From Gaiellasilicea sp033857955 (GTDB lineage: Bacteria; Actinomycetota; Thermoleophilia; Gaiellales; Gaiellaceae), in NCBI GenBank assembly GCA_033857955.1, contig JAWVCW010000016.1, positions 22,359-86,358 of the forward strand: a DNA stretch of 64,000 nt. The letters run 5' to 3'. The notes under the pieces are model-generated. The model made no database searches. It was not told where the DNA came from and saw only the letters and a list, made by a program, of their open reading frames with translations. A program made the position numbers and the translations under genes. Positions 30,915-40,767 of the stretch are shown piece after piece. Positions within the stretch are counted from its first letter, which is position 1. Each line of letters begins with the position of its first letter.

Positions 30915-31459
30915 GCGCCGGACGCTACAGCGACGAGCCGGGGAAGCAGCTCCGCAAGGGCCGCGAACGCGTCGTCGAACCGCCAGAGCGAGCGGTCGGC
31001 CTCGTCGATCTCGTTGGAGACGACGCGAACCTCGACCGCCGGCACGCCGGCGAGCCCGCATGCGCGCAGGACCGCAAAGCCCTCCATCGCCTCGACGTCC
31101 ACGTCGCGGGAGCCCCCGACGCGCGCGCTCGTCCCGATCGGCTGCACGCGCGCGGCGGGAAAGGCGGCACGGAGCCGCGCGAGCAGGTCTGCGTCGGGCA
31201 GCGCCCGCGCGACGACGAACGGCCCCGCCGCGTCGCAATAGATCGCTTCGGAGCCGAGCACGAGCGTCAGTGGCTCGAGCCCGCGCGCGCCCGCGATCCC
31301 GACGTGGAGGACGGCGGTCGGCAGCTCCTCGGCGAGCGCCCGCGCCGTCGCGACCGCCGCGTCGACCGGCCCGATCCCGCAGAGAACCGTCCGCGCGCCT
31401 TCGACGGGAACGAGCTCCCGCCTCGTCGCAGCCACCACGAGAACGCCCGGGCCGGCCAA
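30911..31459 (-). CDS. mqnB: Futalosine hydrolase candidate (nucleoside phosphorylase fold)
   Basis: A 182-residue protein (175 from GTG 31438) with the MTA/SAH-nucleosidase fold. It opens VLVVAATRRELVPVEG, then has VLCGIGPVDAAVATARALAE, LHVGIAGARGLEPLTLVLGS, SRDVDVEAMEGFAVLRAC (catalytic Glu/Met-Glu-Gly) and EVRVVSNEIDEADRSLWRFD, the SNE(I)D motif typical of MqnB. MqnB releases hypoxanthine from futalosine in menaquinone synthesis. TTG 31459 lies inside a palindrome that also contains the pepF stop; GTG 31438 would truncate the first beta strand. Confidence 0.75.
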   Translation of the reverse strand: MAGPGVLVVAATRRELVPVEGARTVLCGIGPVDAAVATARALAEELPTAVLHVGIAGARGLEPLTLVLGSEAIYCDAAGPFVVARALPDADLLARLRAAFPAARVQPIGTSARVGGSRDVDVEAMEGFAVLRACGLAGVPAVEVRVVSNEIDEADRSLWRFDDAFAALAELLPRLVAVASGA

Positions 31460-31479
31460 GTAACAGTCTGTTACTTGGG
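31455..31479. repeat. Palindromic repeat, copy 2 (CCAAGTAACAG-N-CTGTTACTTGG)
   Basis: Identical arms to the copy at 12307-12331, with T instead of A at the centre (31456-31466 and 31468-31478). It supplies the last codons and TAA stop of pepF and the candidate TTG start of mqnB, so the repeat has been absorbed into coding sequence at this junction. Confidence 0.75.
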
Positions 31480-33270
31480 GTCGTCGAGCTCGGCGGCGAG
31501 CTGCTCGGCCTCGTCGACGAGCACGCCGATCGCGTCGAGGCCCGCTGCCCAGAAGCCCGGATCCCCGATGTCGAAGCCGAGCCGCGAGGCGAGCTCGGCC
31601 GGCGGCGCCGAGCCGCCCGCGCGCAGGAGGTCGAGGTACGGCTCCACGAGCGCCTCGCCCTCGTCGAGGTAGCGCCGGTAGATGGCGAGCGAGAAGAGGT
31701 AGCCGAACGAGTACGCGTAGACGTAGCCGGGCACGGCGATGAAGTGCGGCACGTAGCTCCACCAGAGCCCGTAGTTGTCGGTGACCTCGACCGAGTCCCC
31801 GAGCATCCGCCGCTGCTCTGCCGACCAGAGCTCCGAGATCCGCTCGACGGGTAGCTCACCCTCGTCGCGGCGGCCCGTGTGGATCGCGTGCTCGAAGCGG
31901 TTGAGCGCGATCTGGCGGAAGACAGTCGAGATTGCGTCGTCGATGCGGCCGACGATCAGGTCGAGGCGCGCGCGGGGATCGTCCTCTCTCGCCATCAGCT
32001 TCTCGAACGTGAGCGCCTCGCCGAACACCGACGCCGTCTCGGCGAGGGTCAGTGGCGTCCGGGCATTCAGCAGCCCCAGATCCTGTGCGAGCGAGCCGTG
32101 CAGCCCATGGCCGAGCTCGTGCGCCAGCGTCAGCACGCTCCGCCGCTCACCGGCGTAGTTCATCAGCACGTACGGGTGGACTTCCGGGACGAGCGTCGCG
32201 CAGAACGCGCCGAGCATCTTCCCCGGCCGCACCGCGGCGTCGATCCAGTCCTTCTCGAAGAAGTTCCCGATGATGTCGCCCGCCAGCGGCGAGAAGCCCG
32301 CGAACGCGTCGAGGACGAGGTCCTGCGCGTCCTCCCACGGGATCGTGCCGCCGACCTCCTGCAACGGCGCGAAGCGGTCGTAGTCCCGTAGCCGCGGCAG
32401 CCCGAGCAGCCGGGCCTTGAGGGCATAGAAGCGCTGCGGGATGTCGTAGCGAGCGACGATCGCGTCGACGAGGCTCTGCGCCGCTTCGTCCGGGATCTCG
32501 TTCGAGAGATTCCGGGCCGCGATCCACGACTCGTAGCCGCGCAGGCGGTCCTCGATCGCGTGATCGTTCAGGATCGTGTTCAGGACGTAGCCACGCGTGC
32601 GCAGGCCCGGCCGGAGCGTTTCCGTGACGGCTTCGGCGACGCGCGCTCGGTCGCCCTGGTCGGTCAGCCGCGAGAGCCGCGAAAGCGCCTCGTCGAGCGA
32701 GAGCTGCTCGCCGTCATGAGAGACGCGGAGGTCGGAGAGGAGCTCGGTGAAGAAGCGGCCCCACGCGCTCGAGCCGGTGACGCTCTTCTCGGCCGAGATC
32801 TTCTCCTCGGGCTCCGAGAGCTGATACGGCTTGTAGCGGCGCTCCGAGCGGAGAACGGCGGCGTAGCGGTCGAGCGCGGGATCGGAGAGCAGCCGCTCGG
32901 CGGTGTCGTCGTCGAGCTCGCTCCACTCGAGGTCGAAGAAGAGCAGCTCGGTCTCGATCTGCGTGTTCCGCTCGCGGATCTTCTGGACGAGCGCGCCGCG
33001 GGCCTGGTCGGAGCTGTCGGCAGCCTGCCTCAGGCGGGAGTACGTCTCGACGCGCGTCGAGGCGGACTTGATCCGCTCGAGCTCGGCGACGGCGTCGCTG
33101 AGCTCGCCTGCGGAGAGCTCGCCGAGCTTGCCGCGGTAGCGCTCACGGAATGCCTGTGAGGCGGCGAGCGCTTCCTCGAGCTCGGATTCGATCTTCGGAT
33201 CGTCGGGGCCCTCGTACAGATCGGAGAGATTCCACTCGACGGCCTCGGCGCCGGTCGCGACTGAGCTCAC
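31471..33270 (-). CDS. pepF: Oligoendopeptidase F, M3 family
   Basis: A 599-residue cytosolic zinc peptidase of standard length. The zinc motif is LTLAHELGHGLHG with the third ligand in LTLAETASVFGEAL. Other family landmarks are WNLSDLYEGPDDPKIESELE at the start, LRGYESWIAARNLSNEIPDE and NYGLWWSYVPHFIAVPGYVY. It degrades short peptides. GTG start. The C-terminus (DDPK) is encoded inside the 31455 palindrome. Confidence 0.96.
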   Translation of the reverse strand: MSSVATGAEAVEWNLSDLYEGPDDPKIESELEEALAASQAFRERYRGKLGELSAGELSDAVAELERIKSASTRVETYSRLRQAADSSDQARGALVQKIRERNTQIETELLFFDLEWSELDDDTAERLLSDPALDRYAAVLRSERRYKPYQLSEPEEKISAEKSVTGSSAWGRFFTELLSDLRVSHDGEQLSLDEALSRLSRLTDQGDRARVAEAVTETLRPGLRTRGYVLNTILNDHAIEDRLRGYESWIAARNLSNEIPDEAAQSLVDAIVARYDIPQRFYALKARLLGLPRLRDYDRFAPLQEVGGTIPWEDAQDLVLDAFAGFSPLAGDIIGNFFEKDWIDAAVRPGKMLGAFCATLVPEVHPYVLMNYAGERRSVLTLAHELGHGLHGSLAQDLGLLNARTPLTLAETASVFGEALTFEKLMAREDDPRARLDLIVGRIDDAISTVFRQIALNRFEHAIHTGRRDEGELPVERISELWSAEQRRMLGDSVEVTDNYGLWWSYVPHFIAVPGYVYAYSFGYLFSLAIYRRYLDEGEALVEPYLDLLRAGGSAPPAELASRLGFDIGDPGFWAAGLDAIGVLVDEAEQLAAELDDPK

Positions 33271-33279
33271 GACGAAAAC

Positions 33280-34464
33280 CTACCGATCCTCGATCCCGTG
33301 TGGCGCGCCGTAGTCCGCGAGCAGCTCGAGGAACGGCTGCGGCGGGAAGGCCTCGGGACCGAGGACGCCGGTGCCCTGCCAGGTGCCCGTCGCGAGGAGC
33401 TCCAGCGCGACGACCGGATTCAGCGCCGTCTGCAAGACGACGGCCTGGTGCCCCCACTCCCGCATCGAATGCTCGTTGTCGAGCACGTGGTAGAGGTAGG
33501 TCTGCCGCGGCTGTCCGTCCTTGCCGGTGCCGGTGACCCACGTGCCGGCGCACGTCTTCCCGCGCATCCGGTCGCCGAGCGTCGCCGGGTCGGGCAGCAC
33601 GGCCGCGACGACGTCACGGGGCGCCACCTCGACGCCGCGCACCTTGATCGGCTTCGTCGAGTCGAGGCCGAGCTTTCGCAGCGTCTTCAGCACCTCGATG
33701 AACTCCTCGCCGAGGCCGTACTTGAAGTCGACGCGGCGGCAGTCGATGTAGCGCGGGATCAGCAGCACTTCCTCGTGCTCGACGTTGACGCACTCGACGG
33801 GCCCGATCCCTTCCGGGAAGACGAAGACCTCAGGCTCGGAGAACGGCTCGGTCGTGTACCAGCCGCGATCGCGTTCCCAGATCACCGGCGGGTTGAGACA
33901 TTCCTCGATCGTCGTCCAGATCGAGAACGTGGGCGCGAAGTCGTATCCCTCGACGATGAGGTTCGCCCCGTCCCGGACGCCGATCTCGTCGATCTCCGAG
34001 AAGAGCTCGTCGCTCGCATAGCGGGCGAAGACGTCGGAGAGGCCCGGCTCGACGCCGATCCCGACAAGCGCGAGCAAGCCCGCCTCCTCCCACCGCCCCG
34101 CCTGCGCGAACTGCGCGTCGCCGAGCTTGACCCCGGCCTCCGCGTCGGAGAGCGTCATCGCCATGTCGAGATAGGTGCAGCCGGCGTCGAACGCCGCCTG
34201 GAAGATCGGCGGGTTGAAGCGTGGGTCCACCGCGTTGAGGATCGTGTCCGCGCCTTCGGCGCGCGCGAGCGCCGCGATCGCCGACGCGTCCGAGGCGTCG
34301 ACCACCGCGCTGTCGAAGCGCTCGTCGCCATGGGGCTCGACCGAGCGCCGAGCGCGAGCCTCGTCGACGTCGGCAAAGACCATCCGCTCGAAGAAGCCAC
34401 GGCGCTGCGCGACCGCGGCGACCGCAGCTCCCACTCCTCCCGCGCCGACCACGAGAACCCGCAT
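33280..34464 (-). CDS. Saccharopine-dehydrogenase-like NAD(P)-binding oxidoreductase
   Basis: A 394-residue protein. The Rossmann opening is MRVLVVGAGGVGAAVAAVAQ with an acidic FADVDEARA strand end; NAVDPRFNPPIFQAAFDAG and YLDMAMTLSDAEAGV follow, and the catalytic domain has LVGIGVEPGLSDVFARYA. This matches saccharopine reductase/carboxynorspermidine-synthase-type proteins rather than a lysine-catabolic bifunctional enzyme. The exact substrate (polyamine or lysine derivative) cannot be read. Divergent from the S9 peptidase. Confidence 0.82.
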   Translation of the reverse strand: MRVLVVGAGGVGAAVAAVAQRRGFFERMVFADVDEARARRSVEPHGDERFDSAVVDASDASAIAALARAEGADTILNAVDPRFNPPIFQAAFDAGCTYLDMAMTLSDAEAGVKLGDAQFAQAGRWEEAGLLALVGIGVEPGLSDVFARYASDELFSEIDEIGVRDGANLIVEGYDFAPTFSIWTTIEECLNPPVIWERDRGWYTTEPFSEPEVFVFPEGIGPVECVNVEHEEVLLIPRYIDCRRVDFKYGLGEEFIEVLKTLRKLGLDSTKPIKVRGVEVAPRDVVAAVLPDPATLGDRMRGKTCAGTWVTGTGKDGQPRQTYLYHVLDNEHSMREWGHQAVVLQTALNPVVALELLATGTWQGTGVLGPEAFPPQPFLELLADYGAPHGIEDR

Positions 34465-34498
34465 TGCGTGGGACGCTACAGTGCCGCGCGTGGGAGGT

Positions 34499-36430
34499 AT
34501 GCGGCCCGAGGACGTTTACGAGCTCACGGGGGTCTCCGACCCACGCCTGCGGCCGGGCGGCAAGCACGTCGCGTATGTCGTTTGGTCGATCGACAAGGAC
34601 GAGAACGAGTACCGCCAGTCGATCTGGGTCGCGACGACGGACGGCTCCGAGGCGCCGCGGAGGTTCACCACCGGCAAGAACGACGCGCAGCCCCGCTGGT
34701 CGCCGGACGGCGAGGACCTGGCGTTCGTCTCGAAGCGCGGCGACGAGAAGGCGCACCGCCAGCTGTACGTGATGCCGGCCGGCGGCGGCGAGCCGCAGTG
34801 CCTGACCGATCTCAAGGACGATGTCGGCGAGCCCGCGTGGTCGCCGGACGGAACGCAGCTCGTCGTCTCGGCCCGCGTCCCGGACGAGGCCTACGACGAA
34901 GAGGACGACAGGAAACGCGCGCCACGGCGCTTCAAGCGGCTGCAGTTCAAGCTGGACAGCGTCGGCTGGACCGGCGACCGGCGTCGCCACCTCTACGTCG
35001 TGCCGGCGGACGCCTCCGCCGAGGCCAGGCAGATCACCGACGGGGACTACGAGGACTCGCGGCCGACCTGGACACCCGATGGAAAGAGCATCGCCTTCAG
35101 CTCCGCGCGCGGCGATGACTGGGACATCGAGCTGATCGGGGACATCTACGTCGTGCCCGCTGCAGGCGGCGAGCCCCAGCGGCTGACTCCAGGGGACAGC
35201 AGCTACTACGCGCCGAGCTACTCGCCCGACGGGAAGCTGCTCGCGGTCAAGTGGGATCCGGGCGGCTTCGACTTTCCGCGACATCCGCAGATCGCGGTCG
35301 TCGACGCGGAGACGGGCCAGAACCGGCGCGTCCTGACAGCGTCGCTCGACCGGCAGTGCGACCCCTACCCGGAGCTGCGCGAGCCGATCTGGGACGGCGA
35401 CTCGATCGTCTTCGCGCTCGAGGATGGCGGCAATGTCCACCTCTATCGCGTGTCGACGGACGGCGGCGAGCCGGAGCTGGTGCACGGCGGCGAGATCGTC
35501 CTCACGGGGTTCGACGCACGCGATGGCCGGATCGTCCGAACCGGCACGACGGCGCCGAACCTCTCCGAGCTCTATGCCGGGGAGAAGCAGCTGACCTTGG
35601 TCGGGAGCGCGTTCGCGGAAGGCCGCGAGCTCGTCGCGCCCGAACGGTTCACGGCAGTCTCCGAGGACGGATCGGAGGTCGACGCCTGGATCGCGCGTCC
35701 CGCCGGCTTCGAAGAGGGCAAGCGCTACCCCGTCCTGCTCAACATCCACGGCGGCCCGTTCACCCAGTACGGGAACGGCTTCTTCGACGAGACGCAGGTG
35801 TACGCGGGCGGCGGCTATGCGGTCGTGTACGCGAACCCGCGCGGCTCGTCCGGGTACTCCGAGGAGTGGGGCCGCGCGATCATGGGCCCCGGCGAGCTCG
35901 GGCCCGGCTGGGGGTCGGTCGATTACCAGGACCTGATGGCGGTCGCCGACGAGGCCGTGAAGCGGTTCGACTTCTGCGATCCCGACCGCATGGGTGTGCT
36001 CGGCGGCTCCTACGGCGGCTTCATGACCTCCTGGATCGTGGGCCACACGAATCTCTTCAAGGCGGCGTGCTCGGAGCGGGCCGTGAACAACCTCGTCTCG
36101 ATGTACGGCTCGAGCGACATCGGCTGGGTCTTCAAGGGCTACCACGGCGAGTTCGTCCACGACGCGGTCGACCTGTACCTCCAGATCTCGCCATGGACGT
36201 ACGCCAAGGAGATCGAGACGCCGCTCCTGATCCTCCACTCCGAGCAAGACCTGCGCTGCAACATCGAGCAGGCCGAGCAGCTCTTCACGACGCTGCGGCT
36301 GCTGAAGAAGGACGTCGAGCTGGTGCGCTTCCCGGCCGAGAGCCATGAGCTGACGCGCTCGGGCAATCCGGCGCACAGGGTGCAGCGCTTCGAGCTCCTG
36401 CTCGAGTGGTTCGACCGCTATCTCAAATAG
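34499..36430 (+). CDS. S9 prolyl-oligopeptidase-family peptidase
   Basis: A 643-residue peptidase. Residues 1-390 form a beta-propeller of WD40-like/TolB repeats with recurring W-SPDG motifs (QPRWSPDGEDLAFVSKRGD, EPAWSPDGTQLVVSARVPD, RPTWTPDGKSIAFSSARGD). The alpha/beta-hydrolase domain has INIHGGPF-like LLNIHGGPFTQYGNG, the nucleophile in GVLGGSYGGFMTSW, the Asp in LHSEQDLRCN and the His in AESHELTR. It has no signal peptide, so it is probably an intracellular acylaminoacyl- or oligopeptidase. ATG 34499 was chosen; GTG 34490 is possible. Confidence 0.93.
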   Translation: MRPEDVYELTGVSDPRLRPGGKHVAYVVWSIDKDENEYRQSIWVATTDGSEAPRRFTTGKNDAQPRWSPDGEDLAFVSKRGDEKAHRQLYVMPAGGGEPQCLTDLKDDVGEPAWSPDGTQLVVSARVPDEAYDEEDDRKRAPRRFKRLQFKLDSVGWTGDRRRHLYVVPADASAEARQITDGDYEDSRPTWTPDGKSIAFSSARGDDWDIELIGDIYVVPAAGGEPQRLTPGDSSYYAPSYSPDGKLLAVKWDPGGFDFPRHPQIAVVDAETGQNRRVLTASLDRQCDPYPELREPIWDGDSIVFALEDGGNVHLYRVSTDGGEPELVHGGEIVLTGFDARDGRIVRTGTTAPNLSELYAGEKQLTLVGSAFAEGRELVAPERFTAVSEDGSEVDAWIARPAGFEEGKRYPVLLNIHGGPFTQYGNGFFDETQVYAGGGYAVVYANPRGSSGYSEEWGRAIMGPGELGPGWGSVDYQDLMAVADEAVKRFDFCDPDRMGVLGGSYGGFMTSWIVGHTNLFKAACSERAVNNLVSMYGSSDIGWVFKGYHGEFVHDAVDLYLQISPWTYAKEIETPLLILHSEQDLRCNIEQAEQLFTTLRLLKKDVELVRFPAESHELTRSGNPAHRVQRFELLLEWFDRYLK

Positions 36431-36441
36431 TGCGGCTCAAA

Positions 36442-36461
36442 GAGTGCGGTAGACCGCACTC
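36442..36461 (+). terminator. Hairpin after S9 peptidase
   Basis: GAGTGCGGT-AG-ACCGCACTC is a perfect 9-base inverted repeat; as RNA an 8-bp stem with a UAGA loop, starting 11 bases past the stop codon. There is no U-tract, as is common in high-GC genomes. Confidence 0.55.
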
Positions 36462-36626
36462 CCGAACACCGGCGCGCCGAATGCGCAGGTCGCTCGCCGG
36501 CTGCGAGGCTCTGGCCATGAACCGAGCGACCGCCGCGGCTCCCCACCGCCGGCCCCACCCTTCCTCCAGCCGAGCGCGAGAGGCACGTCGCCTTCTCTCC
36601 CCCCGCGTCGCCCACCTGTCTGAGCT

Positions 36627-36750
36627 GGACCTGTCCGGGGTCAGACCCGGACAGGTCGCACTCGGCTCGGGAAATCGGCGCTGAGCAGCGAGAAGTCCAG
36701 TGTGGCCACGCCCGTTCGGGACACGACGGGGTCTGACCCCGGACAAGTCC
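36627..36750. repeat. 124-base element with 22-base inverted termini (REP/MITE-like)
   Basis: Both ends start GGAC(C/T)TGTCCGGGGTCAG and continue ACCC, facing inward (36627-36648 and 36729-36750) with one mismatch in 22 bases. The left end also folds alone: a 12-bp perfect stem GACCTGTCCGGG / CCCGGACAGGTC around GTCAGA. The right end contains the palindrome GGGGTC-T-GACCCC. No ORF lies inside. The structure suggests a non-autonomous element mobilised in trans. Confidence 0.7.
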
Positions 36751-36775
36751 GTAGCTGCCGTGTGAGAATGGGCGC

Positions 36776-37156
36776 GTGGGCTACACGATCTTCCACGCCG
36801 CCGAGCTCGACTGGAAGCCGCGCCGCGAAGGTGATCCTCGACTCGCGGCCGAGCTCTCGGGCGCGATGGCGCAGTCGCGCGCGAACCTCTTTCGCTATCC
36901 GCCCGGCGCCGTCGGCCGCCGTCACATCGACCCGGTGCAGGAGGAGGTCTTCGTCATCCTCGACGGGACGTTGACGATCCACATGGGCGAAGGCGACGAG
37001 CCGGAGCGGCACGAGCTCTCGTCCGGCAGCGTGCTCGTCGTCCAGCCGGGCACCGCACTCCAGCTTTCGAACCGGCACGAGGACGAGCTGCGGCTCTTCA
37101 TCGTCGGCGCGCCGCCCGAGCACGGTGAGACGACGTTCCTGGACAGGGTCGATTGA
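36776..37156 (+). CDS. Cupin-domain protein 1
   Basis: A 126-residue single-domain cupin from GTG 36776. Cupin motif 1 is PGAVGRRHIDPVQEEVFVIL, with His, Glu and the downstream DGTLTIHMG; motif 2 is GSVLVVQPGTALQLSN, which lacks the usual His, so metal binding may be incomplete. YTIFHAAELDWKPR opens the fold. Its stop overlaps the next cupin start as TTGA. Role unknown. Confidence 0.85.
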   Translation: MGYTIFHAAELDWKPRREGDPRLAAELSGAMAQSRANLFRYPPGAVGRRHIDPVQEEVFVILDGTLTIHMGEGDEPERHELSSGSVLVVQPGTALQLSNRHEDELRLFIVGAPPEHGETTFLDRVD

Positions 37157-37518
37157 GCGCCTTCGACGACGTCCGCTCGATCGTGCCCCGAAAGGTCTGG
37201 GACGGGATCACGGCGCGTGCCGTCCACGGCGAGCGGCTGACGCTCGCGCTCGTCGAGCTCGAGCCGGGCGCGGTCGTCGAGGAGCACAGCCACGACCACG
37301 AGCAGCTCGGGCTCGTCCTCCGCGGCTCGATCCGCTTCCGGGTAGGCGACGAGGAGCGCGAGCTCGGTCCCGGCGAGACCTGGGAGATCCCCTCGAACAC
37401 GCCACACCGCGCCGAGGCCGGCCCCGACGGCGCCAGCGTGCTCGATCTCTTCGCGCCTCCCCGCTCCGAGTGGGAGCAGGCCGAACCGGGCGCGGCCGGT
37501 CCCGGCCGCTGGCCCTAG
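37153..37518 (+). CDS. Cupin-domain protein 2
   Basis: A 121-residue cupin from TTG 37153, coupled to the preceding cupin. Motif 1 is GAVVEEHSHDHEQLGLVL with the full His-X-His-X2-Glu metal set, and motif 2 is PGETWEIPSNTPHRAEAG with the third His. It therefore looks metal-competent, unlike its partner; the two may form a heteromer or act in one pathway. The TAG stop is also the left end of the 37515 hairpin element. Confidence 0.88.
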   Translation: MSAFDDVRSIVPRKVWDGITARAVHGERLTLALVELEPGAVVEEHSHDHEQLGLVLRGSIRFRVGDEERELGPGETWEIPSNTPHRAEAGPDGASVLDLFAPPRSEWEQAEPGAAGPGRWP

Positions 37519-37618
37519 GAGGGTTTGGCGGACTGTCGCTCGCTGCCGGGGTGCGATGGTCGTTCCGAGGCCGCAGCGCCGCCCGGCAGCTCAGCCGATA
37601 TGTCGTCAAACCTCCTAG
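37515..37618. repeat. 104-base long-hairpin element after the cupin pair
   Basis: Left arm (37515-37550) starts CTAGGAGGGTTTGGCGGAC and right arm (37582-37618, read from its end) starts CTAGGAGGTTTGACGAC; both finish GCTGCCGGG, giving about 36-base imperfect inverted arms around a 31-base interior. The stop codon of the second cupin is in the left tip. It could be a bidirectional terminator or a miniature inserted element. Confidence 0.6.
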
Positions 37619-37714
37619 AACCGGGATCGACTCGGCCGGAGCGCTACTCGGCGCCGGTCTCGTCGCCGGGATCGCTGTTCACGATCGGCGGCAGCATGTG
37701 ACAAAGGGTACGAC

Positions 37715-37732
37715 CCCGGTCAGACAGCCCGG

Positions 37733-37738
<6 letters not shown>
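37715..37738. repeat. Tandem CCCGGTCAGAC repeat forming the clpB stop
   Basis: Two identical 11-base units (37715-37725, 37728-37738) are separated by AG. They share the GGTCAGAC core with the 36627 element. On the minus strand the second unit provides the final GTC codon and TGA of clpB, so a repeat boundary defines the end of the protein. Confidence 0.55.
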
Positions 37739-40192
<2,454 letters not shown>

Positions 40193-40561
40193 CTAGCTCC
40201 TTGGTGCTGGGTGTCGTTCGGACTGGTAGAGGACGATCTCCCGCTTGTACGAGCGGTGGACGGTCCGGATCTCCTCGCGGAGCTCGCGTTCGAGCCGCTC
40301 GGCGCGGGCGCGCTGCTTGCGCAGCTCGTCCTCGAGCCGCAGCACGTGCTCGACGCCGGCGAGGTTGAGGCGAAGCTCGGTCGTCAGGCGCTGAACCACG
40401 CGCAGGCGCTCGAGGTCGGCCTCGGAGTAGCGGCGCGTGCCGCCGGGGGTGCGCTGCGGCCGGACGAGCCCTTTCGACTCGTACATGCGCAGCGTCTGCT
40501 GGTGCATGCCGACGAGCTCGGCCGCCACCGAGATCGAGTAGCGCGGGTGCGAATCTGTCAC
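40193..40561 (-). CDS. hspR: HspR, MerR-family heat-shock repressor
   Basis: A 122-residue regulator: MerR-type HTH in residues 7-60 (YSISVAAELVGMHQQTLRMY, then ESKGLVRPQRTPGGTRRYSE) and a C-terminal coiled coil (LEDELRKQRARAERLERELR). In actinobacteria HspR binds HAIR sites upstream of dnaK and clpB with DnaK as co-repressor. GTG 40561 overlaps the preceding stop; clpB starts one base after its own stop. Upstream of dnaK only a weak HAIR-like motif is visible. Confidence 0.93.
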   Translation of the reverse strand: MTDSHPRYSISVAAELVGMHQQTLRMYESKGLVRPQRTPGGTRRYSEADLERLRVVQRLTTELRLNLAGVEHVLRLEDELRKQRARAERLERELREEIRTVHRSYKREIVLYQSERHPAPRS

Positions 40562-40767
40562 CGGCGCCTTCCCCTCCGGGCGGCGACTCCGACGACGAGC
40601 ACAACCAGCGAGCCGGCGACGGCGATCGCGAACCCGTGGTCGCGGGCCAGCTCGCCAGCTGCCGTGCAGTCACCGGGCTCGGTGCAGCCGGTCGAGACGG
40701 CAACCGCCGCGCCGAGGGCCCACAGAGCCACGAAGACGATCGCGGCTGCGGCGACGGCGCGGATCAC
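40558..40767 (-). CDS. Small two-pass membrane protein inside the dnaK operon
   Basis: A 69-residue protein with two membrane segments, VAAAAIVFVALWALGAAVAV and FAIAVAGSLVVLVVGVAA, around a short outside loop with two Cys (STGCTEPGDCTAAG), then a basic end RRGRRR. GTG 40767 overlaps the dnaJ stop and its own stop overlaps the hspR start, so it is translated in series with the chaperones. The loop Cys pair could form a disulfide. I do not know of a family at this position. Confidence 0.75.
   Translation of the reverse strand: MIRAVAAAAIVFVALWALGAAVAVSTGCTEPGDCTAAGELARDHGFAIAVAGSLVVLVVGVAARRGRRR

Larger units (their letters stand above)
36431..36775. other. 345-base gene-free region with a terminator-like hairpin and an inverted-repeat element
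   Basis: After the peptidase stop the first third holds a hairpin (36442-36461) and then GC-rich sequence with no credible gene. The open frames crossing it have shadow composition and no ribosome-binding site. The last third is the 36627-36750 inverted-repeat element. The final 25 bases are the cupin leader; no clear promoter is visible. Confidence 0.6.

Noticed and set aside
33830..36376. 848-residue minus-strand frame opposite the S9 peptidase
   Set aside because: Antisense shadow; the plus-strand peptidase has complete propeller and catalytic motifs.
36406..36684. 92-residue plus-strand frame in the 36.5-kb gap
   Set aside because: Spans a hairpin and a repeat end, Arg/Ala/Pro composition, no start context.
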